DNA of 64,000 nucleotides, from contig CAKSTI010000011.1 of assembly GCA_934500705.1 (NCBI GenBank), positions 44,925 to 108,924 of the forward strand. Reading direction: 5' to 3'. The stretch's first letter is position 1. Every line of letters starts with the position of its first letter. A program made the translations under genes and the position numbers. Under the pieces are notes generated by a model. That model worked only from the letters and a program-made list of their open reading frames with translations, had not been told where the DNA came from and ran no database searches. This document shows, in pieces, positions 12,191 through 20,851 of this stretch. This DNA comes from an uncultured Clostridia bacterium (lineage in GTDB: Bacteria; Bacillota; Clostridia; UMGS1810).

Positions 12191-13291
12191 TTAATTCATA
12201 AATTCGCACATTATTCCATTGGACACCAAACACGCATCACTGCGCAGTTTGAGCCGTTTTTTGCCGTTTTCGAGGAATTGTGAAAGTTTTTTTATCCTCT
12301 CGCCGAACACCTCGTCAACCTCTGCGCCGAACCGCCTCTTAAACTCCGCCTTGTCAACGCCGTATTTTGTCATTCGCAGTCCCAGTATGACAAACTCGCT
12401 CATTGCCTCCGCATAGTCTGCCGTGCTGTCCTCTGACAGCTCAAAGCTGTTCATATAACTGTCAAGCGAACGTGTATGCGTAAATCTGCGTCTGCCGATG
12501 CACGATGCCGCCGCCGCTCCGAGTCCGATGTAGTCGTCGCACTTCCAGTACTTCATATTGTGGCGGCTCTCAAATCCCGGTTTGGAAAAGTTGGATATTT
12601 CGTAGCGTTCATATCCGCCGTCCGATAGAATCTTAACAGCCGTATCGTACATATCTGCAAATGTGTCGTCGTCAACAGCTTCAAGCTCTCCCCTCTCCGC
12701 CAAAGCGGAAAACGGCGTTCCGTCCTCGATTTTAAGCCCGTAACAGGACACGTGCTCAGGATTTAATTTTAGCACTTGGCAAAGCGAAGTGCTTAAACTC
12801 TCCGCCGTCTGCCCCGGCAGTGCGTACATAAGGTCAAGGCTGATGTTGCCAAACCCCTCCGAGCGCAAAAGCTCGAATGTTTCCGCCGTGTCCGCCGCCG
12901 TGTGTATTCTGCCGAGCGTTCTAAGTTCGCTGTCGTTAAAGCTCTGTGCGCCGAGGCTAATGCGGTTTACGCCGCACTTTTTAAGCAGGCGTGCCTTGTG
13001 CACATCCACGGTTTTGGGGTTTGCCTCGACGGTGACTTCCGCATTTTCCGCTATGTCAAATGTTCTCATCACCCCACGGAGCAGTTTTTCCAGGCACTCG
13101 CCGTCAAGGCAGGTGGGCGTTCCTCCTCCGATGTATACCGTGTCCGCCTTTACACCGCAGTACCTTTGCGCCTCGGTCAAAACGGCGTTTACGTATTCTC
13201 CCTGTTTGGAAAGCTCACCGGGGTATGAGGCAAAGTCGCAGTAGCCGCATTTTTTGATGCAAAACGGCACGTGGACATATATTCCGTTCAT
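12191..13291 (-). CDS. hemW: HemW-like radical SAM protein (heme chaperone, coproporphyrinogen oxidase-like)
   Basis: The 366-residue protein begins MNGIYVHVPFCIKKCGYCDF, with the radical SAM cysteines in CxxxCxxC spacing and a further FAS segment. It has YIGGGTPTCL (SAM glycine motif), RISLGAQSFND, and the C-terminal HemW winged domain. Most HemN-like proteins in Firmicutes are HemW, a heme-delivery protein, rather than a true coproporphyrinogen dehydrogenase; sequence alone does not prove which. The ATG overlaps the upstream amidohydrolase stop by four bases. Confidence 0.88.
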   Translation of the reverse strand: MNGIYVHVPFCIKKCGYCDFASYPGELSKQGEYVNAVLTEAQRYCGVKADTVYIGGGTPTCLDGECLEKLLRGVMRTFDIAENAEVTVEANPKTVDVHKARLLKKCGVNRISLGAQSFNDSELRTLGRIHTAADTAETFELLRSEGFGNISLDLMYALPGQTAESLSTSLCQVLKLNPEHVSCYGLKIEDGTPFSALAERGELEAVDDDTFADMYDTAVKILSDGGYERYEISNFSKPGFESRHNMKYWKCDDYIGLGAAAASCIGRRRFTHTRSLDSYMNSFELSEDSTADYAEAMSEFVILGLRMTKYGVDKAEFKRRFGAEVDEVFGERIKKLSQFLENGKKRLKLRSDACLVSNGIMCEFMN

Positions 13292-14088
13292 TTGCCCTCT
13301 CCGCCGAAAATCAGCCTGTCGGCATTTGTGTAGAATATCTTTTCGAGTTCGTCATCGTTAAATCCCAGCTTTAAAAAGTTTTCCACGCAGTAGTCGTGCC
13401 GCTCTATGGGGTAGTCCGTGCCGAACATAACCTTGTCGATGTCGTGCTTTCCGATGAGTGAGCGTATTCTGTCGTAGGATATGCGCCTGAAACAGCTTGA
13501 CGTGTCTATGTAAACATCTTTGCCGAGCACGTACTCCTCCGCCTCGTCCCACACGTCGTAACCGCCGAGATGCGCCGCAATGATTTTAAGCCCCGGAAAG
13601 TCATCAATAACCTTTGCAAGCCTTCTCGGTGCCGAAAAATCGCTCTTTCTGTCGCCGACGTGAAAAAGTATCGGCAATCCCTCCGAGCGGATTATGTCAT
13701 ACACGGGGTACATCTTTTTGTCATCAGTGTTGAACATCTGAAAGTCGGGGTGCAGTTTTATGCCCTTTAAGCCGAGAGATTTAATGCGCTTAATCTCCTT
13801 TTCAAAGTCCCCCTCGTAGTCCTGATGAAGTGTGCCGAAGCCTGCCACGTTTTCGCTTATGTGCGATGCTGTGCTGTCGTTGATAACCTCCACCTGGGTA
13901 GGCTTTAACGCCGTCGAGTGTATTACAAGGCGTGCGATGCCTGCATCATCGGCGCTTTTCATAAGGTCGGCAAACGTCCCCTTGCCGTGCATCGTGTAAC
14001 TGTAATACTTGCCGAGGTTATCCACGGCACGCTCTGCGAGGGCGTCGGGGAAAAAATGTGCGTGAACGTCTGTAATTTTGAAATTCAT
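13288..14088 (-). CDS. Metal-dependent amidohydrolase (amidohydrolase_2, TIM barrel)
   Basis: Cytoplasmic hydrolase or decarboxylase-like TIM barrel of unknown substrate. From ATG 14088 (AAAGGG ribosome site) it has 266 residues starting MNFKITDVHAHFFPD. That gives the metal-binding DxHxH at residues 7-11, then GIKLHPDFQMF, LFHVGDRKS, KIIAAHLGGYDVWDEAE (His metal ligand) and MFGTDYPIERHD (final catalytic Asp). These match amidohydrolase_2 proteins. It sits between trkH and hemW with short gaps, but nothing in the context identifies its substrate. Confidence 0.8.
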   Translation of the reverse strand: MNFKITDVHAHFFPDALAERAVDNLGKYYSYTMHGKGTFADLMKSADDAGIARLVIHSTALKPTQVEVINDSTASHISENVAGFGTLHQDYEGDFEKEIKRIKSLGLKGIKLHPDFQMFNTDDKKMYPVYDIIRSEGLPILFHVGDRKSDFSAPRRLAKVIDDFPGLKIIAAHLGGYDVWDEAEEYVLGKDVYIDTSSCFRRISYDRIRSLIGKHDIDKVMFGTDYPIERHDYCVENFLKLGFNDDELEKIFYTNADRLIFGGEGK

Positions 14089-14106
14089 AGTAACCAACCC
14101 TTTCTG

Positions 14107-15543
14107 CTATTTTCTCCAAGTGTACGGCGAGAACAAAATCAGCATCGGAAAGATTTCCAGCCTGCCGACTAACATATCAAAAGTCAAAACAACCGTGGAA
14201 AGCGGCGAATAAAGCGAAAAATTAGCCGTAGGCCCCACCTTTGCCAAACCGGGGCCTATGTTGTTAATCGTTGCGGCAACCGCCGTAAAATTGGTTGTAA
14301 AGTCGTTATTGTCTATGCTGATTATGAGCACCGACGCCACGAATATTAAAAGATATGACGCAATAAATACGTTCACCGCACGAATGGTTTCGTGCTCCAC
14401 GGGTCTTTTGTTCATAGTGATTTTGTGAGTGCTCTTTGGGTGAGCCGCAATCTTAATTTCCTTTGCGATGCTCTTAATGAGTATCATTATTCTCGAAACC
14501 TTAATTCCGCCGCCCGTACTGCCGGCGCACGCACCTATGAGCATAAGCAGAACCAGTATCGTTTTGGAGAGCTCCGGCCATTTGTCAAAGTCTGTGGTGG
14601 AATATCCCGTAGTCGTTATAATCGAGCCGACCTGGAACGCAACGTGCCTTACAAGCTCGGAAACGCCCGAAAACAGACCGCGGCAGTTAATGCTTATAAT
14701 AACTATTGCCGTAAATATTATGCCGAGATACGCCTTAACCTCGTCGGACAAGGTAGAAAGCCGCAGCTTGCCTATGAGAATTAAGTAGTACACCGTAAAG
14801 TCGATGCCGAACATTATCATAAACACCGTGACAACGTTTTGAATATACGGAGAATATGTGGCAAGCCCGGAATTTAATATTGCAAATCCTCCCGTGCCTG
14901 CCGTTCCGAACGTCAGCGTTAAAGCCTCAAACAGACTCAAACCGCCGAGCAGCATTAAAACAGTCTGAATTACCGTAAGCAGTATATAAATACCGTAGAG
15001 TATCTTTGCCGACGCTCCTACCTTGGGCACCAGTTTGCTTACCGACGGGCCGGGGCTTTCCGCTCTGATTAGATGGAAATTGTCGCCGCCCGAAAGCGGA
15101 AGTATGGCAACCAAAAACACCAGAACGCCCATACCGCCTATCCAGTGAGTAAAACTGCGCCAAAAGAGGAGCGACTTTGGCAGAACCTCAACGTCCGTCA
15201 GAATTGACGCACCTGTCGTGGTAAAGCCCGATACCGTTTCAAAAACGGCGTCGATAAAATTCTTGATATAACCCGAGAAATAAAACGGCAGTGCTCCGAA
15301 AAGGCTGATTACAATCCAGCTAAGCGCCACGGTTATAAAGCCCTCTCTTGAATACATAGACCGCTTTGCCGGCGGTTTAAACGTGAGCGCAACGCCTGCC
15401 AAAAGGCACAGCGCAATGCACATAGCAAAGACCATAGCGCACGGCTCGTCATATATAAACGCACACACAAGCGGCAAAAGCAAACACGCCGCCTCGCAGT
15501 TTAATACCCAGCCGATAATGTATGATATAATTCTGATGTTCAT
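14107..15543 (-). CDS. trkH: Potassium uptake protein, TrkH family membrane subunit
   Basis: Ion-conducting membrane subunit of a Trk/Ktr-type K+ uptake system. The 478-residue protein is strongly hydrophobic with about ten membrane segments. It carries the repeated selectivity-filter regions of the superfamily: SGFTTTGASILTDVE, TFGTAGTGGFAILN, ITTTGYSTTDFDKWPE and AATINNIGPGLAKVG. It is downstream of its regulatory partner trkA, 24 bases apart, in one transcript. Confidence 0.94.
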   Translation of the reverse strand: MNIRIISYIIGWVLNCEAACLLLPLVCAFIYDEPCAMVFAMCIALCLLAGVALTFKPPAKRSMYSREGFITVALSWIVISLFGALPFYFSGYIKNFIDAVFETVSGFTTTGASILTDVEVLPKSLLFWRSFTHWIGGMGVLVFLVAILPLSGGDNFHLIRAESPGPSVSKLVPKVGASAKILYGIYILLTVIQTVLMLLGGLSLFEALTLTFGTAGTGGFAILNSGLATYSPYIQNVVTVFMIMFGIDFTVYYLILIGKLRLSTLSDEVKAYLGIIFTAIVIISINCRGLFSGVSELVRHVAFQVGSIITTTGYSTTDFDKWPELSKTILVLLMLIGACAGSTGGGIKVSRIMILIKSIAKEIKIAAHPKSTHKITMNKRPVEHETIRAVNVFIASYLLIFVASVLIISIDNNDFTTNFTAVAATINNIGPGLAKVGPTANFSLYSPLSTVVLTFDMLVGRLEIFPMLILFSPYTWRK

Positions 15544-15567
15544 ATGAGATGCTCTCTCTTTTCTGTA

Positions 15568-16929
15568 TTAATTTGCAAGAATGTCCTCAATCTTTTTAAG
15601 TCCCGTATTTGTCGTTACCACAATAACCGTGTCGCCCACGGCAATGGAGTCTTGACCTTTTGGGGTAATTATTTGCCCTTTTCTGTTAATGCAGGCAATG
15701 AGCACGTTTTTGCGGATATTCAAATTCTCTATGGCAACGCCGCAAATGGGAGTTTCCTCTCTTATTCTGAATTCCAGTGCCTCCGCCTTGCCGTCAAGGA
15801 TTAGATGCATAGTTTCCATTTTACTGCTTGTGGTGTTCATTCTCGCACGGACAAAGCGCACAATGTACTCCGCCGTTATGTTTTTGGGGTAGATAATGGT
15901 ATCAAGGTTTAAGTCGTTAATAACGTCGTCATACTCGATTTTGTTTATCTTGGTAACGAGCTTTCCCTCTGTTTTGCTCTTGGCAAAGAGCGAGAGGAGA
16001 ATGTTTTCCTCGTCTATGTTCATAAGCGCAACAACAGACTCCGCATACTCTATGCCCTCTTCGAGCAAAAGCCGTTTGTCCGTTCCGTCGCCGTTGATTA
16101 TGGTAGCCTTGGGCAAAAGCTCGCACAGAGCCTCACAGCGTTTGATGTCCTGCTCGATAATCTTTACCCTTATTCCCGTCTGCAAAAGTCTGTTTGCAAG
16201 GTAATATCCCGTATCTCCGCCGCCGACTATTATGGTGTCTTTGACACGGTTTGTCTTAATGCCTATTTTCTTAAAGAAATATGCGCCGTTCTGCGGTGAC
16301 GCAACAAGGCTGATGAGGTCGCCGGCTTTAAGCTCAAAACTGCCGTCCGGGATAAATGCCGACTCTCCCCTCTCGACGCCGCACACAAGCACGTCACAGT
16401 TGAGCTTTAAGCTGATGTCGGCTATAACCATTCCGTCGAGCACCGAGCCTTGCGGAAGTTTGAACTTTAAAATCTCCACCTTGCCCTTGGCAAACGTGTC
16501 TATCTGAATTGCGGACGGAAAGCGCAAAAGCCGTGCTATCTCGTTTGCCGCCGTGTATTCGGGGTTGATTATCATAGCAAGACCCAAATCCTCTTTAAAC
16601 AAATGCAGTTCCTTGCTGTACTCCGGCTTTCTGACTCTTGCTATGGTCTTGACGTTGCCGGCCTTTTTGGCAATAAGGCAGGTAAGCAGATTAAGCTCGT
16701 CCGAGCCTGTCACGGCAATTAATATGTCCGCCTGAGCAATCCCGGCTTCGAGCAAAGTATTTATGCTCGAACCGCTGCCGACAACTCCCATTACGTCGTG
16801 ACGGTTAATGATGTCCTGTATGACGTTTGCACGAAGGTCAACAACCGTTATGTTCTGATTATCCTCCTGGCTCAGCTTTTCGGTAAGTTTCTGCCCCACC
16901 TTGCCGCAGCCTACAATGATTGTATTCAT
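15568..16929 (-). CDS. trkA: Trk system potassium transporter, cytoplasmic NAD-binding subunit TrkA
   Basis: Peripheral gating subunit for TrkH. The 453-residue protein is a duplication of two RCK units. Each has an NAD-binding Rossmann motif (IIVGCGKVGQKL at about 4-15; IIVGGGDTGYYLANRL at about 228-243) followed by a TrkA-C domain (about 140-220 and 370-453). It is the first gene after a strong promoter and is co-transcribed with trkH. Confidence 0.95.
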   Translation of the reverse strand: MNTIIVGCGKVGQKLTEKLSQEDNQNITVVDLRANVIQDIINRHDVMGVVGSGSSINTLLEAGIAQADILIAVTGSDELNLLTCLIAKKAGNVKTIARVRKPEYSKELHLFKEDLGLAMIINPEYTAANEIARLLRFPSAIQIDTFAKGKVEILKFKLPQGSVLDGMVIADISLKLNCDVLVCGVERGESAFIPDGSFELKAGDLISLVASPQNGAYFFKKIGIKTNRVKDTIIVGGGDTGYYLANRLLQTGIRVKIIEQDIKRCEALCELLPKATIINGDGTDKRLLLEEGIEYAESVVALMNIDEENILLSLFAKSKTEGKLVTKINKIEYDDVINDLNLDTIIYPKNITAEYIVRFVRARMNTTSSKMETMHLILDGKAEALEFRIREETPICGVAIENLNIRKNVLIACINRKGQIITPKGQDSIAVGDTVIVVTTNTGLKKIEDILAN

Positions 16930-16984
16930 ATAAAAAACACCTCTTAAAGACGCTGTGAATTACATTATTTGTATCAATCACGAT

Positions 16985-17013
16985 ATTATACCAAATAAGG
17001 GCATTAAAGTCAA
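16985..17013 (-). promoter_or_regulatory. Sigma-A promoter of trkA-trkH
   Basis: Minus-strand -35 TTGACT (17008-17013), 17-base spacer and consensus -10 TATAAT (16985-16990), about 55 bases before the trkA ATG; the gene also has an AGAGGTG ribosome site. Confidence 0.88.
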
Positions 17014-17037
17014 TGATTTTGCGGTAAATTATATTAA

Positions 17038-17080
17038 AATATCCGCACAAATATGACGTCTGCCAATCTGTGCGGATATT
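17038..17080 (-). terminator. Terminator at the end of the surface-protein run
   Basis: Perfect 12-bp stem, AATATCCGCACA (17038-17049) with TGTGCGGATATT (17069-17080), around a 19-base loop. It starts 11 bases after the stop of the last secreted-protein gene and is followed on the minus strand by a T-rich stretch broken by A residues. It separates this locus from the trkA promoter. Confidence 0.8.
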
Positions 17081-17091
17081 GATTTAATTGT

Positions 17092-18612
17092 TTAGTTGCC
17101 CTCCGGGTAGCTTGCCGCAGTTGCAAGCGGTGTTACCGTGTCGAGCGAGTCGAATACAAAGCATTTTGCGGTACAGCCGCTTGTGTACTTGTCACTCTCC
17201 GCCGTTACGGTCAAATCTCTGCAAATGCCCGCATTTACCGATGATGTCTTGACGTCTGCAAGCGAGCCGTCGGGAGCGTAAACCGCCAAAATCACAACGG
17301 CATTTTTTGCAGTTGCCGAGGTATTGGTTATTTTTGCGGTTCCCGTCAACTTGCCGCTTTCGCCGTCAAGTGTAATTTCCGGGTTTGCTATGGCAAAATA
17401 GCCGGGTTTAAACATTTCAAGATTTCTAAACTTCGTACCGTATACCCACGGACTTTCCAAATAGAGCTTGCCGTTATTTTTGTTGGCATACTTAGCGTCC
17501 GTAACACTGTAAATTTCTGTGTATTTACCTATTGTCTTATCCTCTGCACTTATCGGCTCATACACTTTGATAGTTCCGTCAGCACTTGTATAAGAAATTA
17601 TTACCATATGTGTGGAACCGTTTGCACCTGCGTTGTCAGCCCAAAACCACCCTTTTTTGTCTGCGGCAACGCCGTCAACTGTAACAGAGCTGTCCTGCCA
17701 GCCTGAACCGTTAAATTCAAATGTAACCCCTGCAATGTTAATACAGTTTGAATTTGTATTACCTGTGTGTTCTATATCTACGCATAACATAAAATCTCCT
17801 GTCATAACCTTGGGAACATATGTCGCACGCCTGTCGTCCTTTTCCTTTGCAAATATAACCTCTTTATTTTCTGCGTCAAATGAAACATTCTTTGCATCTG
17901 ATGCGCCGAGCTGTGCCCCACTGGCAGTAGTAATACTCCAGTCGGCGCTGTCATAACTCGGAACAAAGTGGTCACCGTAATCACCCGTCATACTTGAAGG
18001 GAGTTTTTTATACATTCTGATGTTATTCACATAACCACTGCCGTATATCCAACTTCCCTGCACATATAATGAACCGTTGTTTTTATTCTTATAAGCGTCG
18101 CCATTTAATTCTTTAAGCAATTTATAAGTTTCGCCGTTCGATACATAGAGTCTAAGAATACCTTCATCGCTTTTATATTCGATTTTTACATCAAAAATAC
18201 TCTCGTTAATACGACAATCGGTTGTGTTGAGGGTTTCATCACCGTACTTTACGATACCGCCTCCGCAAAAACTAAATGTCTCTCCGCATACATTTATATC
18301 TATGATGTTGGCGAGGCCATCATTCGAATTAGCCACATTAGCAAACAAGATAAAATCACCCGTCATAACTTTGCCTGTGTATATCGCACGTCTTACGTCA
18401 CCTGCAAAATTAATTTTCTTTGACGCTTTATCAAAAGTTACGAGCTTTTCGGTAGGAACTGTTGTTCCATCATCGGTGGTAATCTTCCACGAGCTTTCAT
18501 CATAACTCGGCTCAAAGTACGAAGCATTTTCCGCAGTATCTGCACTTACCGGAACAATTACACAGGTAAGCAAAACTGCCAACATTAAAGCAAATGAAAC
18601 AAATTTTTTCAT
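17092..18612 (-). CDS. Secreted protein with two copies of a ~180-residue beta-rich module
   Basis: No enzyme family recognised. From ATG 18612 (MKKFVSFALMLAVLL, AAGGTGA site) there are 506 residues, with a signal peptide ending near VPVSADTAE. Residues about 30-205 and 210-400 are two related copies of one module. Each copy opens with FEPSYD/FVPSYD...SW and holds KVMTGDF; they close with LYVQGSWIYGSGYVNNIRMYK and a matching ESPWVYG...NLEMFKP. The same module starts the proteins at 23539 and 25929. The last ~100 residues form a small domain ending KCFVFDSLDTVTPLA, shared with the two proteins just upstream. A carbohydrate-binding role is likely but inferred. There is no SLH domain. Confidence 0.75.
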   Translation of the reverse strand: MKKFVSFALMLAVLLTCVIVPVSADTAENASYFEPSYDESSWKITTDDGTTVPTEKLVTFDKASKKINFAGDVRRAIYTGKVMTGDFILFANVANSNDGLANIIDINVCGETFSFCGGGIVKYGDETLNTTDCRINESIFDVKIEYKSDEGILRLYVSNGETYKLLKELNGDAYKNKNNGSLYVQGSWIYGSGYVNNIRMYKKLPSSMTGDYGDHFVPSYDSADWSITTASGAQLGASDAKNVSFDAENKEVIFAKEKDDRRATYVPKVMTGDFMLCVDIEHTGNTNSNCINIAGVTFEFNGSGWQDSSVTVDGVAADKKGWFWADNAGANGSTHMVIISYTSADGTIKVYEPISAEDKTIGKYTEIYSVTDAKYANKNNGKLYLESPWVYGTKFRNLEMFKPGYFAIANPEITLDGESGKLTGTAKITNTSATAKNAVVILAVYAPDGSLADVKTSSVNAGICRDLTVTAESDKYTSGCTAKCFVFDSLDTVTPLATAASYPEGN

Positions 18613-18736
18613 AATAATCACCTTAACCTTTTTTAATTTTTATTTTGGTGCAAATTCGGTATACTCGGGGTCATCACCTCCGCAATTTTGCGTTGTGTAT
18701 GTATCGGTGCGCCGCCCCCTTTGCAATGAAATATAT

Positions 18737-19786
18737 TTATTGCTGACTTAGAGGCAGTTCTACCGAAACGGTAAGAGGCGTTATGCTGTCTAACGAATTC
18801 ATAAGAAACGCCTTGACCTTTGCCGAGCCGTCCCTGACGCCCAGCGTTACACTGCTTTGGCGGCACTTGGCAATCTCTGCGTCAATGAGCGCCCCGTTTG
18901 AACCGTAGAAAGCCACAACCACATAATCCGTGGCATTTGTGCCGTAAAATGCGTTGTTTGCCTTAACGGTAACCTTAACATTCTGCCCGTCGGTGTCCAG
19001 GGAGAGCGATGCGTCGGCGGTTTCCTGCGAGGCGTAAAACACTATGCCGTCACACTCGTATGAGCCGTCACTGTCGCTCACAATAACCTTGCAGTCATAC
19101 GCATTGTCATCAAGCTCAAATTCGCAACCGATGACGCCGTTTTCCGCCGTAACCTGATTGACATAGAGCAGATTGCCGTCCTTTGAAGTCACGGACACAT
19201 TGACGCCATTGCCGCTCCACTTGGGGCACATTGCACTCACGCTCATATAGCGTGATGCGGTGTCGTAGCGTGCGGTTATGCGTGGCTGTGTCTCCGGTAT
19301 GAGCTCAACCGTGAGCGTGGCACTGCCGCCGTCCTCTGTTACATCAAGGCTTACAATTCTGCCGCCGAGCAGTCTGTATACGGTGTCCGTAATGCTGTCA
19401 ATATTATAATTTGCAAGCACGGCGTTGCCGTACTTTAAACTGCATTTCCATCCGCTCTGCACAGGTATTACAGCCGTCTTTTTCTCCCGTACCGAGTAAT
19501 CGGCGGTGTCCGTAACATAGAGATTTACTATGTACTTTACAGCACCGCCGCCGTCCGAGATGCTTAGCGTGTAATTTGCAAAGCGTTCAAGCTCGTAACT
19601 TCCGCCCGTGTAAGGCTCTATGCTCTGGTCGGTGAGGTACACGATGTTGTCCGGCGGTCCCCAGTAGCCGGTGTTTTCGTCAATTTTGTAACCTACTTTG
19701 CTCCAATCGATAAAATCGTCGGCGCATACGGTATTTGTCATTAAAAACAGCATAAATGCCACAAGTATAAGTATTTTCCTTTTCAT
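18737..19786 (-). CDS. Secreted protein of unknown function with C-terminal 'DSL..PL' module
   Basis: 349 residues, with a signal peptide (MKRKILILVAFMLFLMTNTVCADD). The middle is beta-rich with no motif I recognise. The end, VKAFLMNSLDSITPLTVSVELP, matches a C-terminal module common in secreted clostridial polysaccharide proteins and in both neighbours. The ATG overlaps the TGA of the gene before it (ATGA), so expression is coupled. The 125 bases after its stop hold no gene. Function unknown; role in the surface polysaccharide locus is inferred from position. Confidence 0.72.
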   Translation of the reverse strand: MKRKILILVAFMLFLMTNTVCADDFIDWSKVGYKIDENTGYWGPPDNIVYLTDQSIEPYTGGSYELERFANYTLSISDGGGAVKYIVNLYVTDTADYSVREKKTAVIPVQSGWKCSLKYGNAVLANYNIDSITDTVYRLLGGRIVSLDVTEDGGSATLTVELIPETQPRITARYDTASRYMSVSAMCPKWSGNGVNVSVTSKDGNLLYVNQVTAENGVIGCEFELDDNAYDCKVIVSDSDGSYECDGIVFYASQETADASLSLDTDGQNVKVTVKANNAFYGTNATDYVVVAFYGSNGALIDAEIAKCRQSSVTLGVRDGSAKVKAFLMNSLDSITPLTVSVELPLSQQ

Positions 19787-20832
19787 TGCACACCGCCTGA
19801 CAAATCATATTCCGCCGCATTGCAAAGCGGCATCAGCCCGTCCGATGAACCGCAGAGAAACACCTTAACCGTTGCCGGCGCTCCGGGGTGTATATTGGAA
19901 ACATTAAAATCAAATGTTCCGCTATTGCCAATCTCCGATGCGGTTTTGAACTCACTGCCAACCATCATTCCCGTGCCGTCGTACACGGCGCACACGGCGG
20001 TCGGCTTAACCGACTGAGGCGAAGTCCAACGGGCGCTTACAACAGCTGTATCTGCGGACCCGCTTGCATCGGTTATTGTAACCTTGGTCTTAAAAAGCTC
20101 AATCTTTAAACTGTTGATACAGGTAAACTTTCCGCCTGCGTCATCTGCCGTGAATGCAAACAGTCCGTCTGTGTTATGCGAGCTTATGCCTGCCCCGCGG
20201 CACACGGTTTCGAGGTTTATCTCTGCCGTTTCAAGGAGATTTACACCGACAAGTTTCAGCTTGACGGTACCGTTATTGTACGTCAGCTCAAAGCTTGCCG
20301 AGAGCCACTTGTAGCAAATGTACTCACTCCACGTGCCGAGTGTATGCTCGCTCACGCCGTCGTAATACCGCAGTTCCAGCGTTTGGCTCGAACCGAAGTA
20401 TACAAAGCGGAAGCCCGACTGCACAGTCTTAAAGTCCGCATCAAAACGGGAATTGAACCACAGCGAAAAGCTGTCTGCGTTATCGCTTGACAGCTTGCCG
20501 CTCACACGGAACGAACCGCCCGTGTTTGTGCGGTAAACCGCCGTTGGATTTTTGCCGGTAAGACCCTTAAACTCATCACTGTCCGATGATGAGTGGAGCA
20601 CAAGCGGTGCGCCGCTCTGAACCGCAAATCCGCTCCAATCGCTCCAATCGTCCGCCGACGTGCTCCAACCGTGGGAGTCGATGTCATAGTCCGTTTCACC
20701 GCTCTTTACCGTTGAGGTAAAGTCTTTGTCAAAGACCGCCGTAAGCTCCGGCAGTGTACCAATCGCCGCATTTGCCGTGCAGAAGTTAGATAAGACAAAT
20801 ACGGAAAGCAATGCAAAAACCAATTTTTTCAT
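19783..20832 (-). CDS. Secreted protein with LamG-like domain and C-terminal module
   Basis: 349 residues with signal peptide (MKKLVFALLSVFVLSNFCTANAA). Residues about 60-250 look like a beta-sandwich of the concanavalin/LamG type (SFSLWFNSRFDADF, GFRFVYFGSSQTLELRYYDG, LSASFELTYNNGTVKLKLVG). That would suit glycan binding. The C-terminal ~95 residues end VKVFLCGSSDGLMPLCNAAEY, a divergent copy of the module in the two genes that follow. It lies 19 bases after an SLH protein gene. No catalytic motif seen. Confidence 0.72.
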   Translation of the reverse strand: MKKLVFALLSVFVLSNFCTANAAIGTLPELTAVFDKDFTSTVKSGETDYDIDSHGWSTSADDWSDWSGFAVQSGAPLVLHSSSDSDEFKGLTGKNPTAVYRTNTGGSFRVSGKLSSDNADSFSLWFNSRFDADFKTVQSGFRFVYFGSSQTLELRYYDGVSEHTLGTWSEYICYKWLSASFELTYNNGTVKLKLVGVNLLETAEINLETVCRGAGISSHNTDGLFAFTADDAGGKFTCINSLKIELFKTKVTITDASGSADTAVVSARWTSPQSVKPTAVCAVYDGTGMMVGSEFKTASEIGNSGTFDFNVSNIHPGAPATVKVFLCGSSDGLMPLCNAAEYDLSGGVQ

Positions 20833-20851
20833 AGCCGTTATCCTTTCGGTC

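Noticed and set aside
18640..18690. Tiny minus-strand peptide with GGAGGTG before ATG, upstream of the gene at 17092
   Set aside because: The purine-rich motif directly touches the ATG (no spacing), the peptide would be 13 residues, and nothing suggests a leader function.
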